Below are positions 17,695 through 26,679 of a stretch of DNA of 64,000 nt, piece after piece. The notes under the pieces are model-generated. The model was not told the origin of the DNA, did no database searches, and worked only from the letters and a program-made list of their open reading frames with translations. Source of the DNA: an uncultured Porphyromonadaceae bacterium (lineage in GTDB: Bacteria > Bacteroidota > Bacteroidia > Bacteroidales > UBA11471). Position 1 is the first letter of the stretch. The number at the start of each line of letters is the position of its first letter. A program made the position numbers and the translations under genes. The stretch spans positions 66,180-130,179 of the forward strand of contig UQOX01000001.1 in assembly GCA_900542765.1 (NCBI GenBank), written 5' to 3'.

Positions 17695-18579
17695 TCAGCG
17701 CAACCGCAGCACGTCTCCCACCCGGGGAACTCTGTCGCCCGAGATGTCATTGCGACGCAGGAGCACCTTCAACTTGATGCCGTACATTTGCGCCACGTCG
17801 TGCAGCGATTCGCCGGCAGCCAGCGTATGGGTCTTGTTGGGCTTTTTGGCGCGGCGGCGTTTGGCTTTGAGGTAGACGATGTCGCCGGCTTGGAGCTTGT
17901 AGCGGCGGGGAAAGTCGTTGAAGCGGCGTATCTGATAGGCATACAACTCAAACTCCCGGGCAATGAGCCGTTGCGTGTCACCCTCCCGGGCCACCACATA
18001 AGGAAGGCCCCACTTCGACTCCATGTCGTGGTATTCATAATTCTTGGGCATGCGGGGCAACCCCTTGCCGTCGTACCGGTGCAAGCCATAGAGTTCTATC
18101 ATCTGAATGAGTTTGCTCGCATAAGCCTTGTCGGTGGCATAGCCGCAACGTTTCAGGCCGTGCGCCCACCCTTTGTAGTCGGTGATGTCGAGTTTGAAGA
18201 GTTTCTCGTAGCGCCGACTCTTGGTGAGGAACAGGGCATGGTCTTCATACGAATCCTTGGGATTGCGGTATTTCCTGAAACACTCCCCTTTCTCATCGTC
18301 GTCGTGATACACCCGTTTCCCCTCCCAGGCGTTGTGGCACTTGATGCCGAAATGGTTGTTCGATTTGCGGGCCAGTTCGCTGGTTCCGGCGGCCGACTCG
18401 ATGAGACCTTGCGCCAAGGTGATGCTGGCCGGAATCCGGTAGCGTTTCTGGTGCTCGATGGCAATATCCTTGTATTTGTTGATATAATCGATATAGATGG
18501 GGTTTTTCGACTGGGCAAACACCGTTGCGGCCACCAGCGACAAAAGGCAGGTAAAAAGAAGTTTTCGGCAGTGCTTCAT
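17695..18579 (-). CDS. Exported glucosaminidase (GH73/FlgJ type) with C-terminal LysM
   Basis: This 294-residue protein has a signal peptide (MKHCRKLLFTCLLSLVAATVFA). A muramidase/glucosaminidase domain follows at about 25-175, with the catalytic Glu in LAQGLIESAAGTSELA and the SNNHFGIKC signature, and then a LysM motif at the C terminus (about 250-294, HTLAAGESLHDVAQMYGI). A weaker LysM-like segment may lie at about 195-235. It should cleave peptidoglycan glycan strands in the periplasm during growth or division. It is divergent from cdd. Confidence 0.93.
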   Translation of the reverse strand: MKHCRKLLFTCLLSLVAATVFAQSKNPIYIDYINKYKDIAIEHQKRYRIPASITLAQGLIESAAGTSELARKSNNHFGIKCHNAWEGKRVYHDDDEKGECFRKYRNPKDSYEDHALFLTKSRRYEKLFKLDITDYKGWAHGLKRCGYATDKAYASKLIQMIELYGLHRYDGKGLPRMPKNYEYHDMESKWGLPYVVAREGDTQRLIAREFELYAYQIRRFNDFPRRYKLQAGDIVYLKAKRRRAKKPNKTHTLAAGESLHDVAQMYGIKLKVLLRRNDISGDRVPRVGDVLRLR

Positions 18580-18637
18580 AGAGACAAAACAGTTATCAAA
18601 ATGGGTGCCGGGACATGGATTTGTGGGAAAATAACCT

Positions 18638-18645
18638 TATATTTG
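18638..18645 (+). promoter_or_regulatory. -7 element of cdd
   Basis: TATATTTG matches TAnnTTTG and ends 25 bases before the cdd ATG. A TTTG at 18620-18623 is only 14 bases upstream, shorter than the usual 19-21, so the -33 region is uncertain. Confidence 0.5.
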
Positions 18646-18670
18646 TGAAGATTACCAACACGACCGAGCC

Positions 18671-19141
18671 ATGGCAAGACACCTGCAACTATCGGCAAAG
18701 ATAACGGTTTGTCGTTATAATGAATTGAGCGACCGCGAAAAAAAATTAGTCACGGCGGCGCGAGAAGCCACCCAAGGGGCTTATGCCCCCTATTCCCGAT
18801 TTGCCGTAGGAGCGGCGGTGGAGCTCTCCGACGGCCGCATCATACCGGGCAGCAACCAGGAAAACGCCTCCTACCCCGTGGGCCTTTGTGCCGAGCGGGT
18901 GGCACTCTTTGCCGCCGGAGCCACGGCCGGGACCGTACCGCCGGTGGCGATAGCCCTGGCCGCCTGCGACAAGGGGCAGGCCATCGGGAAACCCGTCACC
19001 CCGTGCGGAGCCTGCCGCCAGGTCATGCGCGAGGTCGAGATGCGTTACGGGCAGCCGTTGCGCATTCTCATGTGTGGCGCCGAAGAGATATACATTGCCG
19101 AGTCGGCGGCCGACCTGCTGCCGCTGAGTTTTGAATTGTAA
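18671..19141 (+). CDS. cdd: Cytidine deaminase
   Basis: The 156-residue protein has the zinc-dependent deaminase signature: Cys73 and Glu75 in GLCAERVALF, and Cys112 and Cys115 in TPCGACRQ. The N-terminal YSRFAVGAAV segment is typical of homotetrameric cytidine deaminases. It deaminates cytidine/deoxycytidine to uridine/deoxyuridine in pyrimidine salvage. It is followed after 14 bases by a GNAT gene, probably in one transcript. Confidence 0.96.
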   Translation: MARHLQLSAKITVCRYNELSDREKKLVTAAREATQGAYAPYSRFAVGAAVELSDGRIIPGSNQENASYPVGLCAERVALFAAGATAGTVPPVAIALAACDKGQAIGKPVTPCGACRQVMREVEMRYGQPLRILMCGAEEIYIAESAADLLPLSFEL

Positions 19142-19155
19142 CCTTGCAGAACCTC

Positions 19156-19680
19156 ATGGAGAAGGATATTGATTTTGTTCTTGTCGAAGAACGTGCTTTC
19201 GGCGATTTTGCCAAAGAAACCGCCGCCGTTTTCTCCATTGCCGTTGTCGAACATTTCGGCAACGCCGCCGGTCGCAACGCAGTTCCCCTCGACGAGGTGG
19301 AGAAATCGCTTCGCAAACGCGGGTCGGTGGTGTATGCCGTTTTCTATCACGGGCAGAAAATCGGAGGCGTCGTCCTGAACATCAACCCCGAAACCCAGCA
19401 CAACAGCATGGAATTGTTCTATATCCTGCCCGCGTTCCATGGACGCGGATTGGGCGAAATCGTGTGGCGGGAAATAGAACGCCGCTATCCCGAGACCCGG
19501 GTGTGGGAATTGATAACCCCCTATTTCGAGAAACGGAATATCCATTTTTACGTCAACAAGTGCGGGTTTCACATCGTCGAGTTTTTCAATGCCCATCACA
19601 AAGCGAGCGGGACGAGCGACGATGAACCCGAATTTCAAAAAGAGTTTTTCCGTTTCGAGAAAAGAATGAAGGATTCTTAA
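19156..19680 (+). CDS. GNAT-family N-acetyltransferase
   Basis: The 174-residue protein has the GNAT core: strand LFYILPAFHGRGLGEIVW (acetyl-CoA pyrophosphate loop GRGLG preceded by the beta4 strand), then NIHFYVNKCGFHIVEFF, the usual strand-helix end with the Tyr/Asn pair. Start is the ATG at 19156 rather than an in-frame TTG at 19144. The substrate is unknown. It lies 14 bases after cdd, but no functional link is evident. Confidence 0.85.
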   Translation: MEKDIDFVLVEERAFGDFAKETAAVFSIAVVEHFGNAAGRNAVPLDEVEKSLRKRGSVVYAVFYHGQKIGGVVLNINPETQHNSMELFYILPAFHGRGLGEIVWREIERRYPETRVWELITPYFEKRNIHFYVNKCGFHIVEFFNAHHKASGTSDDEPEFQKEFFRFEKRMKDS

Positions 19681-19689
19681 TTCCACACG

Positions 19690-19737
19690 CCCCCCCCTTT
19701 TCTTCCGCGCCGTTCCCCGGGAGAACCACGGGGGGGG
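19690..19737. repeat. C8/G8 inverted repeat
   Basis: Eight C (19690-19697) and eight G (19730-19737) form the arms of a hairpin after the GNAT gene and before the GH43 gene. It may terminate the cdd transcript. Homopolymer arms of this kind are prone to length change. Confidence 0.45.
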
Positions 19738-19770
19738 TGATTTTGAACGCTTCCCAACAGAAAATCGACC

Positions 19771-21375
19771 ATGAAAAACACGCTTTTATCCCTGGCTTTC
19801 GTCCTGGGCTGTTTCATGCCGGGGCACACCGCTTGCGCCTCATCGGGCGACAACGGCGACGGGACGTTTACCAACCCCGTCGTGTGGGCCGACGTTCCCG
19901 ACCCCGACGTGATACGCGTGGGCGACGACTTCTACCTGGTGAGCACCACGATGCACCTCATGCCGGGCGCTCCCGTCATGCACTCCAAAGACTTGGTCCA
20001 CTGGGACATCGCGAGCTACCTCTACGACTGTCTCGACGACAAGCCCCAATATGACATGGTGGAGGGCACCGTCTACGGACGCGGACAGTGGGCCACCTCG
20101 CTGCGTTACCGCGACGGTCGCTACTACGCCTATTTCTCACCCAACGACACCCCCTTCAAAGGCTACCTCTACACCACCGACAATCCCGCCGGCAAGTGGT
20201 CGCTCATGGCCCGACTGCCCCACTTCCACGACGCCTCCCTCTTCTTCGACGATGACGGCCGGGCCTATGTCTTCTACGGCACGGGACAACTGCGGGAACT
20301 GAAACCCGACCTGACCGGGGTACTGCCCGGCGGGGTCGATACCACCCTCTTCGTGCGCGACGCCGAAGAGACCGGACTGCTCGAAGGGAGCCGCGTCGTC
20401 AAACACGACGGCCGCTACTACCTGCTGATGGTTTCATGGCCGGCCGGTGCTCCCCGCCGCCAGGTCTGCTACCGCGCCGACCGCATCACGGGACCGTATG
20501 AGAAACGGGTGATTCTCGAAGATGCGTTTGCGGGCTTTCCCTATGTGGGGCAGGGAACCATCGTCGACGACGGCCGGGGCAACTGGTACGGCATCATCTT
20601 CCAAGACCGCGGAGGCGTGGGCCGGGTGCTTACCCTCATGCCCTGCCGCTGGGTCGACGGCTGGCCCCTGCTGGGCGACGAGTCGGGACGGGTACCCGGG
20701 AAAATGGACAAACCCGTGGCGGGATTTTCTTCGCCGGGGCTGACGGTCAGCGACGATTTCAATGACGGGAACCTGAAACGCAACTGGCAGTGGAACCACA
20801 ACCCCATCGACGCATGCCGTTCGCTGACAGCCCGCAAAGGATTCCTGCGCCTCACGACAGGACGGGTGGTGGAAAATCTGTTCCTGGCGCCGAACACCCT
20901 CACCCAACGCATGGAAGGGCCCCGGTGCCGGGGCATCGTCGCCCTCGACCTCTCGGGCATGAAAGAGGGCGACGTGGCGGGATTTGCCGCGTTCAACAGC
21001 GATGCGGGCGTATTGGCGATTACCTGCCGGGACGGGAAAAAACAACTCTCGATGCAGAGCCAGTCGGTGAGCCTGACCGAAAAGGAGAAACGGGTCTCCG
21101 ACGTCAAAACAAGGACACACGAGACCGTTGCGCTCACCTCCGACACCCTCTACCTGCGCATCGACGGCGATTTCAGGGTCGGCCGCGACATCGCCACCTT
21201 CTATTACAGTCGCGACAACAAGCAATGGCGACGAATCGGCACGGATTTCAACATGACATTCGATTACCGCCGCTTCTTCATGGGCACCAAGTTCGCCCTC
21301 TTCAACTATGCCACCCAAGCGACGGGCGGACACATCGACGTCGACTTCTTCGACTATAAACGCCTCGACGAATGA
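19771..21375 (+). CDS. Secreted glycoside hydrolase family 43 protein with C-terminal beta-sandwich
   Basis: The 534-residue protein has a signal peptide (MKNTLLSLAFVLGCFMPGHTACA), then a five-bladed propeller at about 30-320. Candidate catalytic residues are Asp44 (VPDPDVI, base), Asp154 (HFHDASLFF) and Glu205 (GLLEGSR, acid). Residues 340-534 form a concanavalin-like beta-xylosidase C-terminal domain. It resembles the GH43 subfamily that includes xylosidases and arabinofuranosidases. It opens a three-gene glycosidase run (GH43, GH97, GH43). The substrate is probably an arabinose- or xylose-decorated glycan, by context. Confidence 0.9.
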   Translation: MKNTLLSLAFVLGCFMPGHTACASSGDNGDGTFTNPVVWADVPDPDVIRVGDDFYLVSTTMHLMPGAPVMHSKDLVHWDIASYLYDCLDDKPQYDMVEGTVYGRGQWATSLRYRDGRYYAYFSPNDTPFKGYLYTTDNPAGKWSLMARLPHFHDASLFFDDDGRAYVFYGTGQLRELKPDLTGVLPGGVDTTLFVRDAEETGLLEGSRVVKHDGRYYLLMVSWPAGAPRRQVCYRADRITGPYEKRVILEDAFAGFPYVGQGTIVDDGRGNWYGIIFQDRGGVGRVLTLMPCRWVDGWPLLGDESGRVPGKMDKPVAGFSSPGLTVSDDFNDGNLKRNWQWNHNPIDACRSLTARKGFLRLTTGRVVENLFLAPNTLTQRMEGPRCRGIVALDLSGMKEGDVAGFAAFNSDAGVLAITCRDGKKQLSMQSQSVSLTEKEKRVSDVKTRTHETVALTSDTLYLRIDGDFRVGRDIATFYYSRDNKQWRRIGTDFNMTFDYRRFFMGTKFALFNYATQATGGHIDVDFFDYKRLDE

Positions 21376-21440
21376 ACGCTCCCGCCGCCCTCCTCCTTCC
21401 GCTCCACCGAAAATTCAACCCACCCTTAATCCATACCTCC

Positions 21441-23390
21441 ATGAAAAAACTGACATTGATGCTGCTGGCAATATGTTGCGCCTCCCTCCTGTGTGCCGGG
21501 GAACTGAGCCTGTCGAGCCCCGACCGACGGCTCACGGTCATCGTCTCCGACAGCGGCGGCCATGCCTCCTACCGCATATTATACGACGGTATCACCTTCC
21601 TCGACCCCTCTCCCCTCGGCTTCATAACCGACGCGGGCGACTTCACCCGGGACCTGCGGCTGGGCAAAGCGACCGGAGTGCAGGTCATCGACGAGACTTA
21701 CAGCCTCAAAAACATCAAGAAAAGCCAAGTACGCCACCTCGCCCACACGGTCGACATACCGTTTGAACAGAACGGCAAGAGAGCCTTCGTGGTAACGTTC
21801 AGCGTGGGCAACAACGATGTGGCGTTCCGCTACACCCTCTGCCGCACCGGCGAAACGCTGTGCAGCGTGGTGCGGCAGGAGGCCACGGGGTTCAGGCTCC
21901 CCGCCGGAAGCACGACATTCCTCTGCCCGCAAAGCCCGGCCATGGGCGGATTCGCCCGCACGACCCCGAGCTACGAGACCCCCTACACCCCCGACGACAC
22001 ACCGGGCAAGAACGGACTGGGCGAAGGGTACACCTTTCCCGGTCTCTTCCGCATCGCCGACCGGGGGTGGGTGCTGATTTCGGAGACGGGCGTCGACAGC
22101 CGCTACTGCGCCGGCCGGCTCCTGGGACATGCCGACGGGCTCTATACCATCGGTTTCCCGCAAGAGAAGGAGTTCAACGGCAACGGCTCGTCCTCACCGG
22201 GCATCACCCTGCCGGGACAAACGCCGTGGCGCACCCTCACCGTGGGACGCACCCTCGCGCCGGTGGTCGAGACGACGGTGGCCTTCGACCTCGTCGAGCC
22301 GCTCTATGAGCCCTCGAAAGAGTATGCCGACGAGTATGGCTGCGGCACATGGAGCTGGATTATCGCCGGCGACGGCAGCATGAACTACGCCGAACAGAAA
22401 CGCTACATCGACTTCTGTGCCGAGATGGGCTACCGCACGGTACTCGTCGATGCCTGGTGGGACACCCGCATCGGCTACGAGGGTATCGAGGAGCTGGCCG
22501 CCTACGCCCGCACCAAGGGGGTGGGTCTCTACCTGTGGTACAACTCCAACGGCTACTGGAACGATGCCCCGCAGGGGCCGCGCGGCAAGATGGACAACCT
22601 CATCAGACGCCGCCGGGAGATGAAATGGCTGCAACAGACCGGCATCAAGGGCATCAAGGTCGACTTCTTCGGGAGCGACAAGCAGGCCGCCCTGCAACTC
22701 TACGAGGAGATTCTGGCCGACGCCAACGACTACGGCCTGCTGGTCATCTTCCACGGCTGCACCCTGCCCCGCGGCTGGGAACGCATGTATCCCAACTATG
22801 CCGCCAGCGAGGCGGTACTGGCCAGCGAGAACATGAACTTCACGCAAAGCAGTTGCGACGCCGAAGCCTTCAACGCCTGCCTCCACCCCTTCCTGCGCAA
22901 CACGGTGGGAAGCATGGATTTCGGCGGCAGCACGCTCAACCGCTACTACAACGCCGGGAACCGTCCGGGCGGCAGCCGGCGGGTCACCTCCGAGGTCTTC
23001 GCACTGGCCACGGCCATACTGTTCCAGAGCCCCGTGCAGCATTTTGCCCTGGCACCCAACAACCTCACCGACGCCCCGGCCTGGGCCATCGACTTCATGA
23101 AGGGGGTGCCCACGACTTGGGATGACACCCGCTTCCTCGACGGCTACCCGGGGAAATACATACTCCTGGCGCGCCGCCACGGCGACACCTGGTATGTCGT
23201 GGGGGTGAATGCCCAGAAAGAGACGGTGCGCCTCACCCTCGACCTGTCCCTGTTCGAGGCCGGCGAGACGGTCACCGTCTATGACGACAACAGCCGGCTC
23301 GAAGGGCGGGTGCGCACCGCCCGAATAGGGAAAAGGCAACAGATGTCGGTCACCATTCCCACCAACGGCGGAGTGGTCATTCACAACTAA
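21441..23390 (+). CDS. Secreted glycoside hydrolase family 97 enzyme, retaining type
   Basis: The 649-residue product has a signal peptide (MKKLTLMLLAICCASLLC), the GH97 N-terminal beta-sandwich (LSSPDRRLTVIVSDSGG), the barrel with TWSWIIAGDGSMNY and LVDAWWD, and a C-terminal sandwich. Asp408 in IKVDFFGSDK is at the nucleophile position of retaining GH97 enzymes, and Glu457 (ASEAV) is a candidate acid/base. Family members of this retaining branch are alpha-galactosidases or beta-L-arabinopyranosidases; inverting SusB-type alpha-glucosidases use Glu instead. The frame is open back to 21372 (overlapping the previous stop), but the ATG at 21441 starts the signal peptide. The next gene follows after 14 bases. 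Confidence 0.92.
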   Translation: MKKLTLMLLAICCASLLCAGELSLSSPDRRLTVIVSDSGGHASYRILYDGITFLDPSPLGFITDAGDFTRDLRLGKATGVQVIDETYSLKNIKKSQVRHLAHTVDIPFEQNGKRAFVVTFSVGNNDVAFRYTLCRTGETLCSVVRQEATGFRLPAGSTTFLCPQSPAMGGFARTTPSYETPYTPDDTPGKNGLGEGYTFPGLFRIADRGWVLISETGVDSRYCAGRLLGHADGLYTIGFPQEKEFNGNGSSSPGITLPGQTPWRTLTVGRTLAPVVETTVAFDLVEPLYEPSKEYADEYGCGTWSWIIAGDGSMNYAEQKRYIDFCAEMGYRTVLVDAWWDTRIGYEGIEELAAYARTKGVGLYLWYNSNGYWNDAPQGPRGKMDNLIRRRREMKWLQQTGIKGIKVDFFGSDKQAALQLYEEILADANDYGLLVIFHGCTLPRGWERMYPNYAASEAVLASENMNFTQSSCDAEAFNACLHPFLRNTVGSMDFGGSTLNRYYNAGNRPGGSRRVTSEVFALATAILFQSPVQHFALAPNNLTDAPAWAIDFMKGVPTTWDDTRFLDGYPGKYILLARRHGDTWYVVGVNAQKETVRLTLDLSLFEAGETVTVYDDNSRLEGRVRTARIGKRQQMSVTIPTNGGVVIHN

Positions 23391-23404
23391 AACATCGGAC
23401 AGAG

Positions 23405-24787
23405 ATGAAACACCCAGCGAAAAAACTCCTTCCGGCCGCCCTGGCCCTGCTTGCCCCGGCATGGCTGGAAGCCCAAAACCCCATCGTGCAAACCTGTTAC
23501 ACCTCCGACCCGGCACCGATGGTGCACGACGGCACCCTCTACCTCTACACGGGTCACGACGAAGAGCGTGCCGACTTTTTCTGGATGCAGGAGTGGCGCG
23601 TCTATTCGACCGAGGACATGGTCAACTGGACCGACCACGGCTCCCCGCTGGCCATCGAATCGTTTGCCTGGGCCGATGACCGGGCCTGGGCCTCGCAGTG
23701 CATCGAACGCAACGGCAAGTTCTACTGGTATGTGTGCCTGCACTCGAAACTCACTAACGCCATGGCCATCGGCGTGGCCGTGGGCGATTCGCCCACGGGA
23801 CCCTTCAAAGACGCCCTCGGGAAACCCCTCTGCGACGGAAGTTGGGACTACATCGACCCCACCGTCTTCATCGACGACGACGGCAGGGCCTTCCTCTACT
23901 GGGGTAATCCCCACCTCTACCTGGCCGAGCTCAACGAAGACATGGTGTCGTTCAAAGGCGACGTGCAACGGGTGGAACAGACCGTCGAGAGTTTCGGTGC
24001 CCCCAATCCCGAGAAACGGACAAAAGAGGTAAAATATCCCGACACCTATACCGAAGGCCCCTGGCTCTGCAAACGCGGCGACAATTACTACCTGCTCTAT
24101 GCCGCCGGCGGGGTACCCGAACACATCGCCTACTCGATGAGCCCGAGCCCCACGGGGCCGTGGCGATACATGGGCGAAGTCATGCCCCTGCAAGAGACCG
24201 GCGCCTTTACCAACCATGTGGGGGTGGCCGACTACAAAGGAAATTCCTACCTCTTCTATCACACCGGCAAGTTGCCGGGCGGCGGGGGCTTCGGCCGCTC
24301 GGTCGCCGTGGAGCGGTTTGAGTACAACGCCGACGGGACCTTTCCCCTCATCTACGCCACCAATGAAGGGGTAGACCCGGTAGGCACCCTCAACCCCTAC
24401 AAGCGCACCGAGGCCGAAACGATGGCATTCTCGCGCGGGGTGAAATCGGAACCCAACGCCACGACAGGAATCTACATCGCCGACATACACGACGGCGACT
24501 ACCTCAAAGTGCGTGCCGTCGACTTCGGCCATAACAGTCCGAAGAAATTCCATGTCGCCGCCGCAAGCGCACGGCGCGGCGGGACCATCGAAGTGCGACT
24601 CGACAGCATCGGCGGGACGGTCGTCGCCCGGGTCGACGTGCCATCAACCGGAGGCTGGGAACAATGGAAGCGGTTGAAAAGCGACGCGAGCGGCAACGTA
24701 TCGGGCGTCCACGACCTCTATTTTGTCTTCAAGGGCCGGAAAGGGTGCAAACTCTTCAACCTCGACTGGTGGAAATTCTCCCGCTAA
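23405..24787 (+). CDS. Secreted glycoside hydrolase family 43 protein with C-terminal CBM6-like domain
   Basis: The 460-residue protein has a signal peptide (MKHPAKKLLPAALALLAPAWLEA). The propeller domain spans 25-315 with candidate catalytic Asp35 (TSDPAPM), Asp151 (YIDPTVF) and Glu217 (YTEGPWL). A CBM6-type domain follows at about 330-460 (HDGDYLKVRAVDFG, WEQWKRL, HDLYFVFKG). The GH43-CBM6 layout is found in arabinofuranosidases and exo-galactosidases of gut Bacteroidetes. It is probably cotranscribed with the GH97 gene 14 bases upstream. Confidence 0.9.
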   Translation: MKHPAKKLLPAALALLAPAWLEAQNPIVQTCYTSDPAPMVHDGTLYLYTGHDEERADFFWMQEWRVYSTEDMVNWTDHGSPLAIESFAWADDRAWASQCIERNGKFYWYVCLHSKLTNAMAIGVAVGDSPTGPFKDALGKPLCDGSWDYIDPTVFIDDDGRAFLYWGNPHLYLAELNEDMVSFKGDVQRVEQTVESFGAPNPEKRTKEVKYPDTYTEGPWLCKRGDNYYLLYAAGGVPEHIAYSMSPSPTGPWRYMGEVMPLQETGAFTNHVGVADYKGNSYLFYHTGKLPGGGGFGRSVAVERFEYNADGTFPLIYATNEGVDPVGTLNPYKRTEAETMAFSRGVKSEPNATTGIYIADIHDGDYLKVRAVDFGHNSPKKFHVAAASARRGGTIEVRLDSIGGTVVARVDVPSTGGWEQWKRLKSDASGNVSGVHDLYFVFKGRKGCKLFNLDWWKFSR

Positions 24788-24923
24788 GGAGCGCCGCGCC
24801 GCCCACACGCCAGGCCGGCCGGCAGCGGCACCGTCACCGGGAGCCACGACAGGAGTTATCGCCCGCCTGCGCGACAAAACAAATTTTTCGGCCTTTTCCC
24901 GACCTTATTTTTCAATTATTTAC

Positions 24924-24931
24924 TACCTTTG
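24924..24931 (+). promoter_or_regulatory. -7 element of the transglutaminase-like gene
   Basis: TACCTTTG matches TAnnTTTG 92 bases before the ATG at 25024. No clear -33 box is visible. The rest of the 24788-25023 spacer holds no gene. Confidence 0.45.
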
Positions 24932-25023
24932 GGAAAGAAGGCATTCCCGTCGCGGCTCGAAACGCCATCGAGCCCGCTCGACGCCTACGGCCTTTATCCT
25001 TTATCAACTTAACACGAATCGCC

Positions 25024-26679
25024 ATGTGTCGCAAATTTCTGTTTCTTCTCGGGCTTGCTCTCCCTCTCGGTTTTTGCGCCGCGGCCCAAGACTCCTATGA
25101 GGAGTTCCTGAAAAACCGCCGCAACGAATACAGCAACTACAAAAAAAATGTCGAGGACGACTTTGCCGCCTACCGGGCCAAGGTCAATGCCGAATACACC
25201 CAGTTCATGCGCGAAAGTTGGAAAGCCTTCTCGGGCGAAGATGCCATACCCGTACCCGAGCAAGAGCCACCCGTTCCGCCGACTGTCGCCCCCAAAGAAG
25301 ACCAGGAACGCCCCGCGGTAGACCGCCCCGTCACCATCGATAAAATCATCAAGAAACCCATTGCCCCGATAAGCGTTCCGCAGCCTGTGGTACGCATCGA
25401 CAAAGAACCCCAACCCCTGCCCGTCGTACCGCCGACACCCAAAGAAGAACCCGCTCCCATGCCCGACAAGCCCCTTCCCGTAAAGGAAGAACCCCTACCC
25501 GAAGGGAAGAAAGAGCCCACCCCGGTAAAAAAAGAACCGGTGCCCGAGGTAGAAAAACCGGTAACCCCGGCCGACAATCGCTTTGCCTTCTCCTTCTACG
25601 GGACCGATTGCCGCATACGCCTCTATGAGAATCAAAAATTCACGCTGAAAAATACGCAGGAAAACAGCGTGGCCGACATGTGGGAACGCCTCTGCACCGA
25701 CGAATATACCGACATGGTGGCCGACTGCCTGCGGCTGAAAGCCGAGCTCAACCTGTGCGACTGGGCATATCTGAAAATGGCCAAGGTCGTGGGCGACTCA
25801 TTCCTGCGCCCGGGCAGCGACGAATCGACCCTGTTGCAGATGTTTATCCTCAACCAGTCGGGCTACCGCACCCGCCTCGCCCGCGGCAACGACAACCACC
25901 TCTACATGCTCGTGGCCAGCGACTACACCATCTACGGGAAACGCTTCTTCCGGCTCGACAACGTGCGGTTCTACCTCCTGCAACCGTATGAGGGCAACAC
26001 GATGCACATCTTCGACCGCAAATTCCCCAACGACTGCGCCCTGAACCTGGCCATGAACGAGACGCCCCGTTTCGCCGTGGAGAGCTCGGCCGAACGCACC
26101 CTCACCGCCAAACGCTTCCCCGAAGTGAGCGCCAGCGTCTCGACCAACAAGAATCTGATGGATTTCCTGTCCGACTATCCGTCGTCGGCCATCGACAACG
26201 ACGAAAACACCAAATGGACGATTTTCGCCGACATTCCGCTCAGTCCCGAAAATCGCGAACGCCTCTACCCCGCCCTGCGGCAGGCCATCGCCGGGAAGAG
26301 CGAAGAGGAAGCGGCCAACATGATTATCAATTTCGTGCAGACGGCCTTCGTTTATGAATACGACGACAAGGTGTGGGGCGGCGACCGCATCTTCGCCGCC
26401 GACGAGACCCTCTACTATCCTTACAGCGATTGCGAAGACCGGGCGATTCTCTTCACCCGCATCATACGCGATGTGATGGGTCTCGAAACGGCACTCGTCT
26501 ACTACCCGGGTCACCTGGCCGCCGCGGTACGGTTCAACGAAGAAATTCCGGGCGATTACTTCGTCATCGGCGACAAACGATACCTCATCTGCGACCCCAC
26601 CTTCATCGGCGCCAACATAGGCCGCACGATGACGGGCATGGACAACAGCCGGGCACAAGTCATTCTGCTCAACCGATAG
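25024..26679 (+). CDS. Exported protein with Pro-rich linker and transglutaminase-like domain
   Basis: The 551-residue product begins with a signal peptide (MCRKFLFLLGLALPLGFCAAAQ) and a charged helical segment (about 22-70, DSYEEFLKNRRNEYSNYKKN). A long Pro/Glu/Lys-rich linker spans about 75-180. The C-terminal part is a transglutaminase/protease-like domain with a candidate triad Cys470 (YSDCEDRA), His497 (YPGHLAAA) and Asp524 (LICDPTF). Such proteins may be thiol peptidases or cross-linking enzymes in the periplasm or at the surface; the linker could span the envelope. The function is unknown. Its stop overlaps the convergent MutS-like gene by 11 bases. Confidence 0.85.
   Translation: MCRKFLFLLGLALPLGFCAAAQDSYEEFLKNRRNEYSNYKKNVEDDFAAYRAKVNAEYTQFMRESWKAFSGEDAIPVPEQEPPVPPTVAPKEDQERPAVDRPVTIDKIIKKPIAPISVPQPVVRIDKEPQPLPVVPPTPKEEPAPMPDKPLPVKEEPLPEGKKEPTPVKKEPVPEVEKPVTPADNRFAFSFYGTDCRIRLYENQKFTLKNTQENSVADMWERLCTDEYTDMVADCLRLKAELNLCDWAYLKMAKVVGDSFLRPGSDESTLLQMFILNQSGYRTRLARGNDNHLYMLVASDYTIYGKRFFRLDNVRFYLLQPYEGNTMHIFDRKFPNDCALNLAMNETPRFAVESSAERTLTAKRFPEVSASVSTNKNLMDFLSDYPSSAIDNDENTKWTIFADIPLSPENRERLYPALRQAIAGKSEEEAANMIINFVQTAFVYEYDDKVWGGDRIFAADETLYYPYSDCEDRAILFTRIIRDVMGLETALVYYPGHLAAAVRFNEEIPGDYFVIGDKRYLICDPTFIGANIGRTMTGMDNSRAQVILLNR

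Noticed and set aside
24787..25023. Longer version of the transglutaminase-like gene starting at 24664
   Set aside because: It would overlap the GH43 gene and precede the TACCTTTG element; the signal peptide begins at 25024.
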